DNA of 64,000 nt from positions 1 through 64,000 of the forward strand of contig CAKSPC010000004.1 of assembly GCA_934481445.1 (NCBI GenBank), in the 5' to 3' direction. The translations under genes and the position numbers were made by a program. Every line of letters begins with the position of its first letter. Positions within the stretch are counted from its first letter, which is position 1. Positions 55,838 to 63,348 of this stretch are shown here, piece after piece. The notes beneath the pieces were generated by a model. It was not told the origin of the DNA, searched no databases, and saw only the letters and a program-made list of their open reading frames with translations. This stretch comes from an uncultured Oscillospiraceae bacterium (GTDB taxonomy: Bacteria; Bacillota; Clostridia; Oscillospirales; Ruminococcaceae).

Positions 55838-56350
55838 TCAGCCTGTGATCTCCCTGACGGTTTCCTGCATTTTTCTGTCGGCGTCAAGGTTCTTTTCGTT
55901 CTGCTTCTTTCTGAAAGCTTCGAGCTTCTTTTCAAGCTCGCTGTCGGAAATGGCAAGTATCTCCACCGCAAGGTGTCCCGCATTCGCCGCGGTATCTATG
56001 CCGACCGTTGCCACAGGCACTCCGGGAGGCATCATAACGGAACTCAGCAGAGCGTCAACGCCCTCGAGAGCCTTTGCCTTTACGGGGATAGCGATAACAG
56101 GAAGCGTGGTGTTCGCCGCAATGGCGCCCGCAAGGTGCGCAGCCATTCCCGCCGCCGCGATGATAACGCCGAAGCCGTTTTCACGCGCGCTCTTTGCAAA
56201 CTCCGCGACCTGTGCAGGGGAGCGGTGTGCGGAAAGAACTCTCATCTCAAACGGCACGCCGAAATCGTGCAGCACTTCACCAGCCTTTTTTACAACGGGA
56301 TAGTCGCTGTCGCTGCCCATGATTATTGCAGCCTTTTTTGTCTGTGACAT
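55838..56350 (-). CDS. purE: N5-carboxyaminoimidazole ribonucleotide mutase
   Basis: PurE rearranges N5-CAIR to CAIR. The 170-residue protein has AIIMGSDSDYPVVKKA, the SAHRSP catalytic segment and AAAGMAAHLAGAIAANTTLPVIAIPV. ATG at 56350 with GAAAGGAATGATCAG upstream is the start; the frame is open for 27 codons further up, but those lie in the structured leader. It is the first gene of the purine operon. No PurK is in the window. Confidence 0.96.
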   Translation of the reverse strand: MSQTKKAAIIMGSDSDYPVVKKAGEVLHDFGVPFEMRVLSAHRSPAQVAEFAKSARENGFGVIIAAAGMAAHLAGAIAANTTLPVIAIPVKAKALEGVDALLSSVMMPPGVPVATVGIDTAANAGHLAVEILAISDSELEKKLEAFRKKQNEKNLDADRKMQETVREITG

Positions 56351-56554
56351 CTGATCATTCCTTTCAAATAAAAACAGCTGTATGCATGAGAACATGATAC
56401 AGCCAAAGTCACCTTTTGTTTTTATGTGCAATTATTCCGTAATTTACAGCCGAGAATAAATTCAATGAACCGAACTGAAACCGCAGACTCATCACAATAT
56501 TCCCCCATCTGAAAGATTACGGCATACGGATGGGATATCCATCCGAAAAACACT
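56351..56554 (-). promoter_or_regulatory. Structured leader RNA of the purine operon (candidate attenuator or riboswitch)
   Basis: About 204 bases separate the expected RNA start from purE. In order the RNA can form: hairpin CGGAUGG/CCAUCCG (56545-56539 with 56533-56527); a long-range helix CCGUAAU/AUUACGG (56522-56516 with 56443-56437) enclosing ~72 bases; and a terminator, GCUGUAU-CAUG/CAUG-c-AUACAGC (56403-56393 with 56388-56377) followed by UGUUUUUAUUUG. Competing pairs exist: CCCAUC (56534-56529) with GAUGGG (56509-56504), and an upstream copy of GGCUGUA (56451-56445) that can replace the terminator's 5' arm. It does not match the guanine/adenine, THF or ykkC-type riboswitch consensus as far as I can judge by eye. 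Confidence 0.6.
56363..56404 (-). terminator. Conditional terminator at the end of the purE leader
   Basis: Seven plus four base pairs with one bulge and a UUCU loop; a T-rich run follows on the minus strand just before the purE ribosome site. Confidence 0.7.
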
Positions 56555-56560
56555 ATTTAT

Positions 56561-56589
56561 ATTTTACAATAAAATGTTCGGAAATGCAA
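56561..56589 (-). promoter_or_regulatory. Purine operon promoter with embedded PurR-box match
   Basis: Minus-strand TTGCAT (56589-56584) and TAAAAT (56566-56561), 17-base spacer. Between them the minus strand reads ATTTCCGAACATT (56585-56573), an exact match to the Bacillus PurBox AWWWCCGAACWWT. A clear second box is not seen, only a weak CCGAA near 56543 in opposite orientation. Confidence 0.7.
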
Positions 56590-56665
56590 GTGGTTTTTTA
56601 ATTTTTCAACATTTTATATCAAATGCGATTGAGAAATCGGTTTAATTCCGTCAATATATCAAATA

Positions 56666-57355
56666 TCACAGAATGCGCGAACCGTTAATTACCAGTCCGA
56701 ACTTCACCCCGAGGAACTGCGCCGCCCTTCTGCAAAGATCCATACGCGACAGAAAGATCTCAAAATACTCCATAACAGGGCTTATCTTGAGGTCGATGGT
56801 GAGGCTGAGAATCAGTTCCTTCTTGTCGTCGGAGAATGTCAGTTCGGATCTTTCAACGGCGTAATTCACTCGGTCGTGGATGTCCCGCGCGAGGTTTTCG
56901 TCGCTGGGGACGAAAGGACCGTCCTTGCTGCGGACGCGGGAACGGCGCACGTCGGATTTATCCGCGATGATGAGAGCGGCTGCTATCGGCGTTACGGGCA
57001 TCGCGGTGCCCTCGTCGTGATTGCCTATCGCGGAAACGATCAGCGATATCTCGTCCGCGGGCATACCGAGGTTGTCCAGCAGGCGGAACGCCATTACCGC
57101 GCCGCTCTGCGCATGGTCAACTCGGTTGATGACGTTGCCGATATCATGCATATACGCCGCTATCTCCGCAATCTCGCAGGTGCGGGCGTCGTAGCCGAGG
57201 GTGTCGAGTATCATGTACGCGGTGGCGGCGGCACGCTCAACGTGCGCGTTGGAATGCTCGGTGTAGCCGATGGTATTCAGCGCGGCGTCGGCGTAGTTTA
57301 TATATGTCTGGATGTCCTTGTTCTTTCTTATATATTCGTAAGTTACGTTGCTCAT
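56666..57355 (-). CDS. HD domain phosphohydrolase
   Basis: The 229-residue protein has the HD metal site: HSNAHVERAAATAYMILDTLGY, then AAYMHDIGN, with a later NHDEGTAMP and IIADKSDVRRSRV. HD proteins hydrolyse nucleotides or cyclic nucleotides; the substrate here is unknown. A promoter (57399-57427) lies just upstream and the end lies about 75 bases before the purine promoter, so it is a single gene. Confidence 0.88.
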   Translation of the reverse strand: MSNVTYEYIRKNKDIQTYINYADAALNTIGYTEHSNAHVERAAATAYMILDTLGYDARTCEIAEIAAYMHDIGNVINRVDHAQSGAVMAFRLLDNLGMPADEISLIVSAIGNHDEGTAMPVTPIAAALIIADKSDVRRSRVRSKDGPFVPSDENLARDIHDRVNYAVERSELTFSDDKKELILSLTIDLKISPVMEYFEIFLSRMDLCRRAAQFLGVKFGLVINGSRIL

Positions 57356-57398
57356 TTGTTCTGCCTCTTTCGTTTAAAAGGATAAAGTCACTGTACTT

Positions 57399-57427
57399 AT
57401 TATAACAGTTTTTCTGCGGATTTTCAA
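57399..57427 (-). promoter_or_regulatory. Promoter for the HD hydrolase
   Basis: TTGAAA (57427-57422) and TATAAT (57404-57399) on the minus strand with a 17-base spacer. Confidence 0.75.
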
Positions 57428-57474
57428 TAGCTCAAAAGAAAAAAACGGGTAAATATTGAGAGCACGGAAAATTC

Positions 57475-57553
57475 ATTTCGGTCCACAATTGTTCAACAAG
57501 CATTTTCGGTCAAAAATATGTTTATCGGCCACTTTATTGTGCATTTTGCACAA
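57475..57553. promoter_or_regulatory. Palindromes and repeats between the HD hydrolase and fru promoters
   Basis: A perfect inverted repeat, TTGTGCA-TTT-TGCACAA, occupies 57537-57553, and a shorter one, TTGTT-C-AACAA, 57489-57499. TTTCGGTC recurs at about 57476 and 57504, with a relative TATCGGCC near 57522. These are candidate operators for FruR or another regulator. The rest of the 57356-57670 gap holds no gene. Confidence 0.45.
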
Positions 57554-57623
57554 CAGTTTTGAACAGATATTGTAAACCATCTACAAACTTTGCGTATTCA
57601 TGAATATTTTTGAGCTAAACTAC

Positions 57624-57652
57624 TTGATTTTGAACGAATCGTGTGATATTAT
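57624..57652 (+). promoter_or_regulatory. Promoter of the fructose operon
   Basis: TTGATT (57624-57629) and TATTAT (57647-57652) with a 17-base spacer. RNA would begin near 57659, which favours the fruR start at 57719 over 57671. Confidence 0.7.
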
Positions 57653-57718
57653 TAGGTCAGGACAAAGCAAATGAGTCCAGAACAATCCAAAAGATATCAT
57701 GATATACAGAGGTCAGAA

Positions 57719-58462
57719 ATGCTTACAGAAGAACGTCATTCAATCATCGTCGGCACGATAAACAACCGCAGTAGCGTTACCATCGCCGAGTTATGCGAGA
57801 TACTCAACGTATCCGCTTCAACGGTCAAAAGGGATCTTATAACTCTCGCGGAAGAGGGAAAGATAACAAAGGTACGCGGCGGCGCGATGGCAATAACCGA
57901 GGGCTTCACCGCCGTTGAAAAGAACGTGGAGGAGAAGGCTTCCATCTGCACCCGCGAAAAGGAAGCAGTCGCAGAATACGCAGCATCGCTCATAGAAAAC
58001 GGCGACTTCGTTTTCATTGACGCAGGCACCACAACCGTAAAGATGATAGACCACCTGCCGAAGCTGGATGTAACTTTCGTTACGAACGGCTTCATCCACG
58101 CGAAAAAACTTGCGCAGCGCGGGTTCAAGGTGTTCATTACAGGCGGAGAGATAAAGGCGTCGACCGAAGCGATCGTCGGTGCGGAATGCGTGCTCACCCT
58201 CAAGAACTACAACTTCACAAAATGCTTTATGGGCACAAACGGAGTCTCGCTCACCGCGGGCTTCACAACGCCGGACGTAAACGAAGCAAGGGTAAAATCC
58301 GCGGCGATGGAAAGCAGCAGGATATCCTACATTCTCGCCGACCACACCAAGTTTGACAAGGTAAGCTCCGCAACGTTCGCGCAGCTTAGCAAGGCGGAAA
58401 TAATCACCGACAAGCCCGCAAACAGAAAATATACCGACGCGGCGTCCATCAGGGAGGTTTGA
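57719..58462 (+). CDS. fruR: DeoR family regulator of the fructose operon
   Basis: The 247-residue protein starts MLTEERHSIIVGTINN with a helix-turn-helix (VTIAELCEILNVSASTVKRDLITL) and the DeoR connector KVRGGAM. It ends with the sugar-phosphate sensing domain (DAGTTTVKMIDHL, ILADHTKFDK). It probably senses fructose-1-phosphate. AGAGGTCAGAA precedes the chosen ATG. It is first in an operon with fruK, so it is likely autoregulated. Confidence 0.92.
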   Translation: MLTEERHSIIVGTINNRSSVTIAELCEILNVSASTVKRDLITLAEEGKITKVRGGAMAITEGFTAVEKNVEEKASICTREKEAVAEYAASLIENGDFVFIDAGTTTVKMIDHLPKLDVTFVTNGFIHAKKLAQRGFKVFITGGEIKASTEAIVGAECVLTLKNYNFTKCFMGTNGVSLTAGFTTPDVNEARVKSAAMESSRISYILADHTKFDKVSSATFAQLSKAEIITDKPANRKYTDAASIREV

Positions 58463-58466
58463 TACA

Positions 58467-59369
58467 ATGATCTATACAGTAACATTTAACCCCGCGGTCG
58501 ACTATGTCGTCCGCACAAAAAAGCTCACCGCAGGCGAGGTCAACCGCTCCGAAAGCGAGGAGATATACTTCGGCGGCAAGGGCATAAACGTTTCGATAGT
58601 TTTGAGCGAACTCGGAGTAAAATCAAAGGCGCTCGGCTTCGTTGCAGGATTTACGGGCGACGCCATTGAAAAAGGCGTTGCTGAGAAGAATATCGACGCG
58701 GATTTTGTTCATCTTAAAGATGGGTTCTCCCGCATAAACGTAAAGATCAAATCCGACGAGGAAACGGAGCTCAACGGACAGGGACCGAATATCACCGCCG
58801 AGGCGGTGGAGGAGCTTTTCGCAAAGCTGGACGAGATAAAGGACGGCGACACCATCGTCCTCGCGGGCAGCATCCCCTCTTCCCTCCCCGCGGATATTTA
58901 CGAAAGAATACTTGAGCGGCTGAAGGACAGAAACATCAGAGCTGTGGTGGACGCCACAAAGGATCTTCTGATGAACGTTCTGAAATACAAGCCGTTCCTC
59001 ATAAAGCCCAACAATTTTGAACTTGGCGAGATATTCGGCGTGGAAATGAAAACCACCGACGATATCATCACTTACGCAGGAAAGCTCCGCGAGATGGGCG
59101 CCCGCAACGTTCTCATCTCCATGGCAGGCGACGGCGCGGTGCTGCTCGATGAAAACGGGAAAACGCACATCTGCGGCGTATGCAGGGGCAGGGTAAGAAA
59201 TTCCGTAGGCGCGGGAGATTCGATGGTCGCAGGATTTATCGCAGGCTGCGAAAAGGGCGACTACGAATACGCGCTGAAGCTCGGAACGGCATCCGGCGGT
59301 GCAACGGCGTTCTCCGACGGCCTTGCGGACAGGAAAACCATCGACGAACTTTTAAAACAGCTCACATAA
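58467..59369 (+). CDS. fruK: 1-phosphofructokinase
   Basis: FruK makes fructose-1,6-bisphosphate. The 300-residue PfkB-family kinase has FNPAVDYVV, the substrate segment YFGGKGINVSIVLSELG and the catalytic loop NSVGAGDSMVAGFIAG with the base Asp. GGGAGGTTTGATACA precedes the ATG, overlapping the fruR stop region. Confidence 0.95.
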   Translation: MIYTVTFNPAVDYVVRTKKLTAGEVNRSESEEIYFGGKGINVSIVLSELGVKSKALGFVAGFTGDAIEKGVAEKNIDADFVHLKDGFSRINVKIKSDEETELNGQGPNITAEAVEELFAKLDEIKDGDTIVLAGSIPSSLPADIYERILERLKDRNIRAVVDATKDLLMNVLKYKPFLIKPNNFELGEIFGVEMKTTDDIITYAGKLREMGARNVLISMAGDGAVLLDENGKTHICGVCRGRVRNSVGAGDSMVAGFIAGCEKGDYEYALKLGTASGGATAFSDGLADRKTIDELLKQLT

Positions 59370-59401
59370 GCTCATAACTATTCATACGGGAGGATAAGGC
59401 A

Positions 59402-61333
59402 ATGAGAATAGTTGACCTGATAAACAATAAAAGTATTCTTCTTGGCGCAGCACCCACAAGCAAATCAGAAGCGATAGATATGCTGGTCGATCTCCAGGTA
59501 AAGGGCGGAAACATTGCCGACAAGGAAGCATATAAGAAAGGTATACTCGCACGCGAGGAAATGAGCTCCACCGCCGTCGGCGAGGGCATAGCGATCCCCC
59601 ATGCAAAGAGCGAAGCGGTAAAGGCTCCGTCGCTGGCGGCAATGACAGTGCCGAACGGCGTTGACTACGAAGCGATGGATGACGAGCCCTCCAACCTGCT
59701 GTTTATGATAGCCGCTCCGAACGACGGCGATGTCCACCTCGAAGTTCTTTCAAGGCTCATGACGCTGCTGATGGACGAGGACTTCCGCGCGAAGCTGCTT
59801 GCGGCAAAGGACAAGGACGAATTCCTAAGCACCATCGATGAGATGGAAAAGGAAAAGTTCCCGGACGAGCCCTCCGAAAAGCCCGCTGTAAAGGCTGACG
59901 ACGGAACATTCAGAGTTCTCGCGGTAACCGCCTGCCCCACTGGCATTGCGCACACCTACATGGCGGCGGAGGCGCTCGAAAAGGCGGGAAAGAAGCTTGG
60001 TATTTCCATCAAGGTGGAAACGAACGGCTCCGGCGGCGCGAAGAATATCCTCACCAAAGAAGAGATCGAAAAGTGCGACGGAATCATCGTTGCGGCGGAT
60101 AAAACCGTAGAAATGGCTCGATTCAACGGAAAAAAAGTGATCGCCACAAAGGTTTCCGACGGAATCAAGATCCCCGAGGAGCTTATCAACCGCATAGTAA
60201 ACGGCGACGCTCCGGTTTATCATCATGAGGGCGGAGCGGCTCAGCCGGCTTCCTCCGACGGCGGCGAAAGCTTCGGAAGAAAGCTTTACAAGCACCTGAT
60301 GAACGGCGTTTCGAATATGCTTCCGTTCACGGTGGCTGGCGGTATTTTCATCGCGATAGCATTCCTTATTGATACAATCGCGGGGGTAGAGCCCGGTGAC
60401 AACTTCGGTTCCGTTACCGCGGCGGCGGCGTTCTTCAAGACCATCGGCGGATTTGCATTCAACTTTATGGTGCCCGTACTGGCTGCATACATCGGCAAGA
60501 GCATTGCTGACCGCCCCGGCTTCCTTGTCGGTCTGGTGGGAGGATACCTCGCGACGACCGGTTCGACTTTCGCGAATATCGGCGGGGATGTTCCCTCGGG
60601 ATTCCTCGGCGCGCTGCTGGCTGGCTTCGCAGGCGGATTTATAATGCTCGGTCTTGAGAAGCTCTGCGACAAAATGCCCCGCGCGCTGAACGGCATAAAG
60701 CCCGTTCTGATATACCCGCTGGCGGGTCTTGGCATCATCGCGGTGGTAATGTGCGCGGTAAACCCGTTCATGGGCATGATAAACACGGCGATATCCGATT
60801 TCCTGCGCAATATGGGCAGCAACAGTAAGATCCTTCTCGGCGTTATCCTCGGCGCGATGATGTCGATAGACATGGGCGGTCCTTTCAACAAGGCGGCATA
60901 TGTATTCGGCACGGCGGCAATTTCCGCGGGCAGCTACGACATCATGGCTGCGGTAATGATCGGCGGTATGGTTCCTCCCATAGCAATAGCACTCAGCACG
61001 ACATTCTTCAAGAACAGATGGACGGAGGAAGAGCGCAAGAGCGGCCCCGTAAACTACATCATGGGTCTTAGCTTTATTACAGAGGGCGCTATCCCCTACG
61101 CGGCTTCCGACCCGATAAGAGTAATTCCCGCCTGCATGGTCGGCGCGGGACTGGCAGGCGGTCTTTCGATGGCGTTCAACTGCACGCTTATGGCTCCCCA
61201 CGGCGGTATCTTCGTGTTCGCCGTTGTCGGCAACTGGCCGATGTACCTCGTATCCCTTGCGGCAGGCTCGTTAGTTTCCATGTTCCTGCTCGCGCTGTTA
61301 AAGAAAAAGAAAACCGTAAAGGCTGACAAGTAA
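59402..61333 (+). CDS. fruA: Fructose PTS transporter, fused IIABC
   Basis: This 643-residue protein imports and phosphorylates fructose. EIIA (about 1-150) has the phospho-histidine His67 in GEGIAIPHAK; EIIB (about 170-270) has Cys178 in ACPTGIAHTYMAAEAL; EIIC (about 295-640) has about eight to ten membrane segments with GGDVPSGFLGAL. The order A-B-C is common in Firmicutes. GGGAGGATAAGGCA precedes the ATG. Confidence 0.96.
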   Translation: MRIVDLINNKSILLGAAPTSKSEAIDMLVDLQVKGGNIADKEAYKKGILAREEMSSTAVGEGIAIPHAKSEAVKAPSLAAMTVPNGVDYEAMDDEPSNLLFMIAAPNDGDVHLEVLSRLMTLLMDEDFRAKLLAAKDKDEFLSTIDEMEKEKFPDEPSEKPAVKADDGTFRVLAVTACPTGIAHTYMAAEALEKAGKKLGISIKVETNGSGGAKNILTKEEIEKCDGIIVAADKTVEMARFNGKKVIATKVSDGIKIPEELINRIVNGDAPVYHHEGGAAQPASSDGGESFGRKLYKHLMNGVSNMLPFTVAGGIFIAIAFLIDTIAGVEPGDNFGSVTAAAAFFKTIGGFAFNFMVPVLAAYIGKSIADRPGFLVGLVGGYLATTGSTFANIGGDVPSGFLGALLAGFAGGFIMLGLEKLCDKMPRALNGIKPVLIYPLAGLGIIAVVMCAVNPFMGMINTAISDFLRNMGSNSKILLGVILGAMMSIDMGGPFNKAAYVFGTAAISAGSYDIMAAVMIGGMVPPIAIALSTTFFKNRWTEEERKSGPVNYIMGLSFITEGAIPYAASDPIRVIPACMVGAGLAGGLSMAFNCTLMAPHGGIFVFAVVGNWPMYLVSLAAGSLVSMFLLALLKKKKTVKADK

Positions 61334-61358
61334 TTTATTAAATAAGGAGAGTAACATC

Positions 61359-61625
61359 ATGGTAACAAAGACAGTAGAAGTAATCAACGCACAGGGCATT
61401 CATATGCGTCCCGCAGGCATCCTCGCGGCAGAAATGAAGAAGTTCGCAGGCTGCACCGTGACCCTCAAGACCGCAGAAAAGACCGCAAAGGCCACCGCAG
61501 TCATGCAGATAATGGCAGCGGGCATCAAGTGCGGCACAAAGGTAGAGATAACCGCCGACGGCGAGAACGAGCAGGCGGCTCTGGACAAGGCTGCAGAGCT
61601 TTTCGAGAGCGGCTTCGGAGAATAA
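61359..61625 (+). CDS. ptsH: HPr phosphocarrier lacking the regulatory Ser46
   Basis: The 88-residue protein carries the catalytic GIHMRPAG with His15 and Arg17. Aligned by the KT...M..GI pattern, Ser46 of Bacillus HPr corresponds here to Ala47 (KATAVMQIM). HPr kinase could then not act on the usual site, though Thr46 is adjacent. It is encoded in the fructose operon between fruA and ptsI. AAGGAGAGTAACATC precedes the ATG. Confidence 0.93.
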   Translation: MVTKTVEVINAQGIHMRPAGILAAEMKKFAGCTVTLKTAEKTAKATAVMQIMAAGIKCGTKVEITADGENEQAALDKAAELFESGFGE

Positions 61626-61665
61626 CAACGCGGCTTTTTCGGCCGTAACTGAAAGGGGTCAGATC

Positions 61666-63297
61666 ATGAGAACATACAAAGGAAAAGGCGTATACGGCGC
61701 CGTTGCAGTCGGAAAGATATCCGTTTTCAGGAAAAGCGACGTTTCCGTCACCCGCACCCATGTTGACGACACAGAGGCAGAAAAGGCGAGAGTAACCGCC
61801 GCCAAGGAAGCGGCTGCGGCTCAGCTCAAGGAAATATACGAAAAGGCTCTGAAAGAGGTCGGCGAGACCAACGCGCAGATCTTCGAGATACATCTTATGA
61901 TGCTCGAGGACGAGGACTACAACGAATCCATCGAAAACATCATCGACACGCAGGGCGTCAACGCGGAATACGCTGTTGCTCTCACATCTGACAACTTTGC
62001 GGAGATGTTCTCCTCCATGGAGGACGCGTATATGCAGGCAAGAGCCGCGGACGTAAAGGATATCTCCAACAGAATAATCGCGAACCTTATGGGCGCCGCC
62101 GCTGACAGCGCGTCATCGGCGGGCAGGACCATAGTCTGCGCAGAGGACCTCGCCCCCAGCGAAACCGTTTCGCTGGATAAGGACAAGGTGCTTGCATTCG
62201 TGACGGCGCACGGCTCCTCCAACTCCCACACGGCGATACTGGCGCGGAATATGAATATCCCTGCGGTAATAGGCGTCGGAGATAAGTTCCTTTCTGAGAT
62301 AAAGCCCGACGAAACCGCCATCGTGGATGGATATACCGGCGAGATAATCGTCGACCCCGACGAAGAAACCATCGAAAAATATACCCGCAGGCAGGCGGCG
62401 GACGAGGAAAAGAAGCGTCTGCTTCAGGAACTGAAAGGCAAGGAGAACGTCACCCTCGACGGCAGGAAGATCAATATCTACGCGAACATCAGCGGCATAG
62501 ACAACATCGGCGCCGTGCTGCTGAACGACGCGGGCGGTATCGGGCTGTTCCGAAGCGAGTTCCTGTATCTTGAGAACAGCGATTTTCCCACGGAAGAGCA
62601 GCAGTTTCACGCTTACAAGCGCGTTCTCGAAAGCATGGCGGGAAAGAAAGTCATCATCCGCACGCTGGACATCGGTGCGGACAAGCAGGTTGACTACTTC
62701 GGGCTGAAAAAAGAAGAAAACCCCGCCCTCGGCTACCGCGCGATAAGAATATGCCTGACCCGCCCCGAGATATTCAGAACGCAGCTCCGCGCGCTTTACA
62801 GAGCCTCCGTTTACGGCAATCTCGGAATAATGTTCCCGATGATAACCAGCGTTAAGGAAGTCGAGCGCATCAAGGCAATATGCGAGGATGTCAAGAAAGA
62901 GCTGACGGGCGAGGGCATCGAATACTCCGACAAAATCGAACTCGGCATCATGATAGAAACCCCCGCCGCGGCGATAATCAGCGACAAACTCGCCCCCATG
63001 GTGGATTTCTTCAGCGTAGGCACGAACGACCTTACGCAATACACCCTCGCCTGCGACAGGCAGAACCCCGATATTGAGGACTTCATCGACACCCACCACG
63101 AAGCGATCCTCCGCCTTATCGAAATGAGCGCGGAAAACGCCCACAAGCACGGCGCATGGATAGGAATATGCGGCGAACTTGCCGCGGACACTACCCTCAC
63201 GGAAACGTTCCTGCGCATGGGCATTGACGAACTTTCCGTTTCCCCCGCCTTTGTACTGAAGGTAAGGGACGCAGTAAGAAAAATCAGGCTTTCATAA
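61666..63297 (+). CDS. ptsI: PTS Enzyme I
   Basis: Enzyme I passes phosphate from PEP to HPr. The 543-residue protein has the active-site histidine His188 in HGSSNSHTAILAR, the PEP-binding IGLFRSEFLY and IRTLDIGADKQ, and the C-terminal FSVGTNDLTQYTLACDR with the ICGELAAD cysteine. It is slightly shorter than the common 570 residues. GAAAGGGGTCAGATC precedes the ATG; a strong terminator follows. Confidence 0.96.
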   Translation: MRTYKGKGVYGAVAVGKISVFRKSDVSVTRTHVDDTEAEKARVTAAKEAAAAQLKEIYEKALKEVGETNAQIFEIHLMMLEDEDYNESIENIIDTQGVNAEYAVALTSDNFAEMFSSMEDAYMQARAADVKDISNRIIANLMGAAADSASSAGRTIVCAEDLAPSETVSLDKDKVLAFVTAHGSSNSHTAILARNMNIPAVIGVGDKFLSEIKPDETAIVDGYTGEIIVDPDEETIEKYTRRQAADEEKKRLLQELKGKENVTLDGRKINIYANISGIDNIGAVLLNDAGGIGLFRSEFLYLENSDFPTEEQQFHAYKRVLESMAGKKVIIRTLDIGADKQVDYFGLKKEENPALGYRAIRICLTRPEIFRTQLRALYRASVYGNLGIMFPMITSVKEVERIKAICEDVKKELTGEGIEYSDKIELGIMIETPAAAIISDKLAPMVDFFSVGTNDLTQYTLACDRQNPDIEDFIDTHHEAILRLIEMSAENAHKHGAWIGICGELAADTTLTETFLRMGIDELSVSPAFVLKVRDAVRKIRLS

Positions 63298-63307
63298 GTA
63301 ACACAGA

Positions 63308-63343
63308 ACCGCCCCCGCATTATCGGGGGCGGTAATTTTTTAT
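63308..63343 (+). terminator. Terminator of the fructose-PTS operon
   Basis: ACCGCCCCCG (63308-63317) pairs with CGGGGGCGGT (63324-63333), followed by AATTTTTTAT. It also stands just behind the converging signalling gene. Confidence 0.9.
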
Positions 63344-63348
63344 GCAAC

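Noticed and set aside
56351..56431. 27-codon upstream extension of purE
   Set aside because: The codons form the conditional terminator and leader; GAAAGGAATGATCAG fits the ATG at 56350.
56351..56554. Guanine/adenine riboswitch in the purE leader
   Set aside because: The conserved core segments and three-way junction spacing of the purine riboswitch are not found on the minus strand; only unrelated helices are seen.
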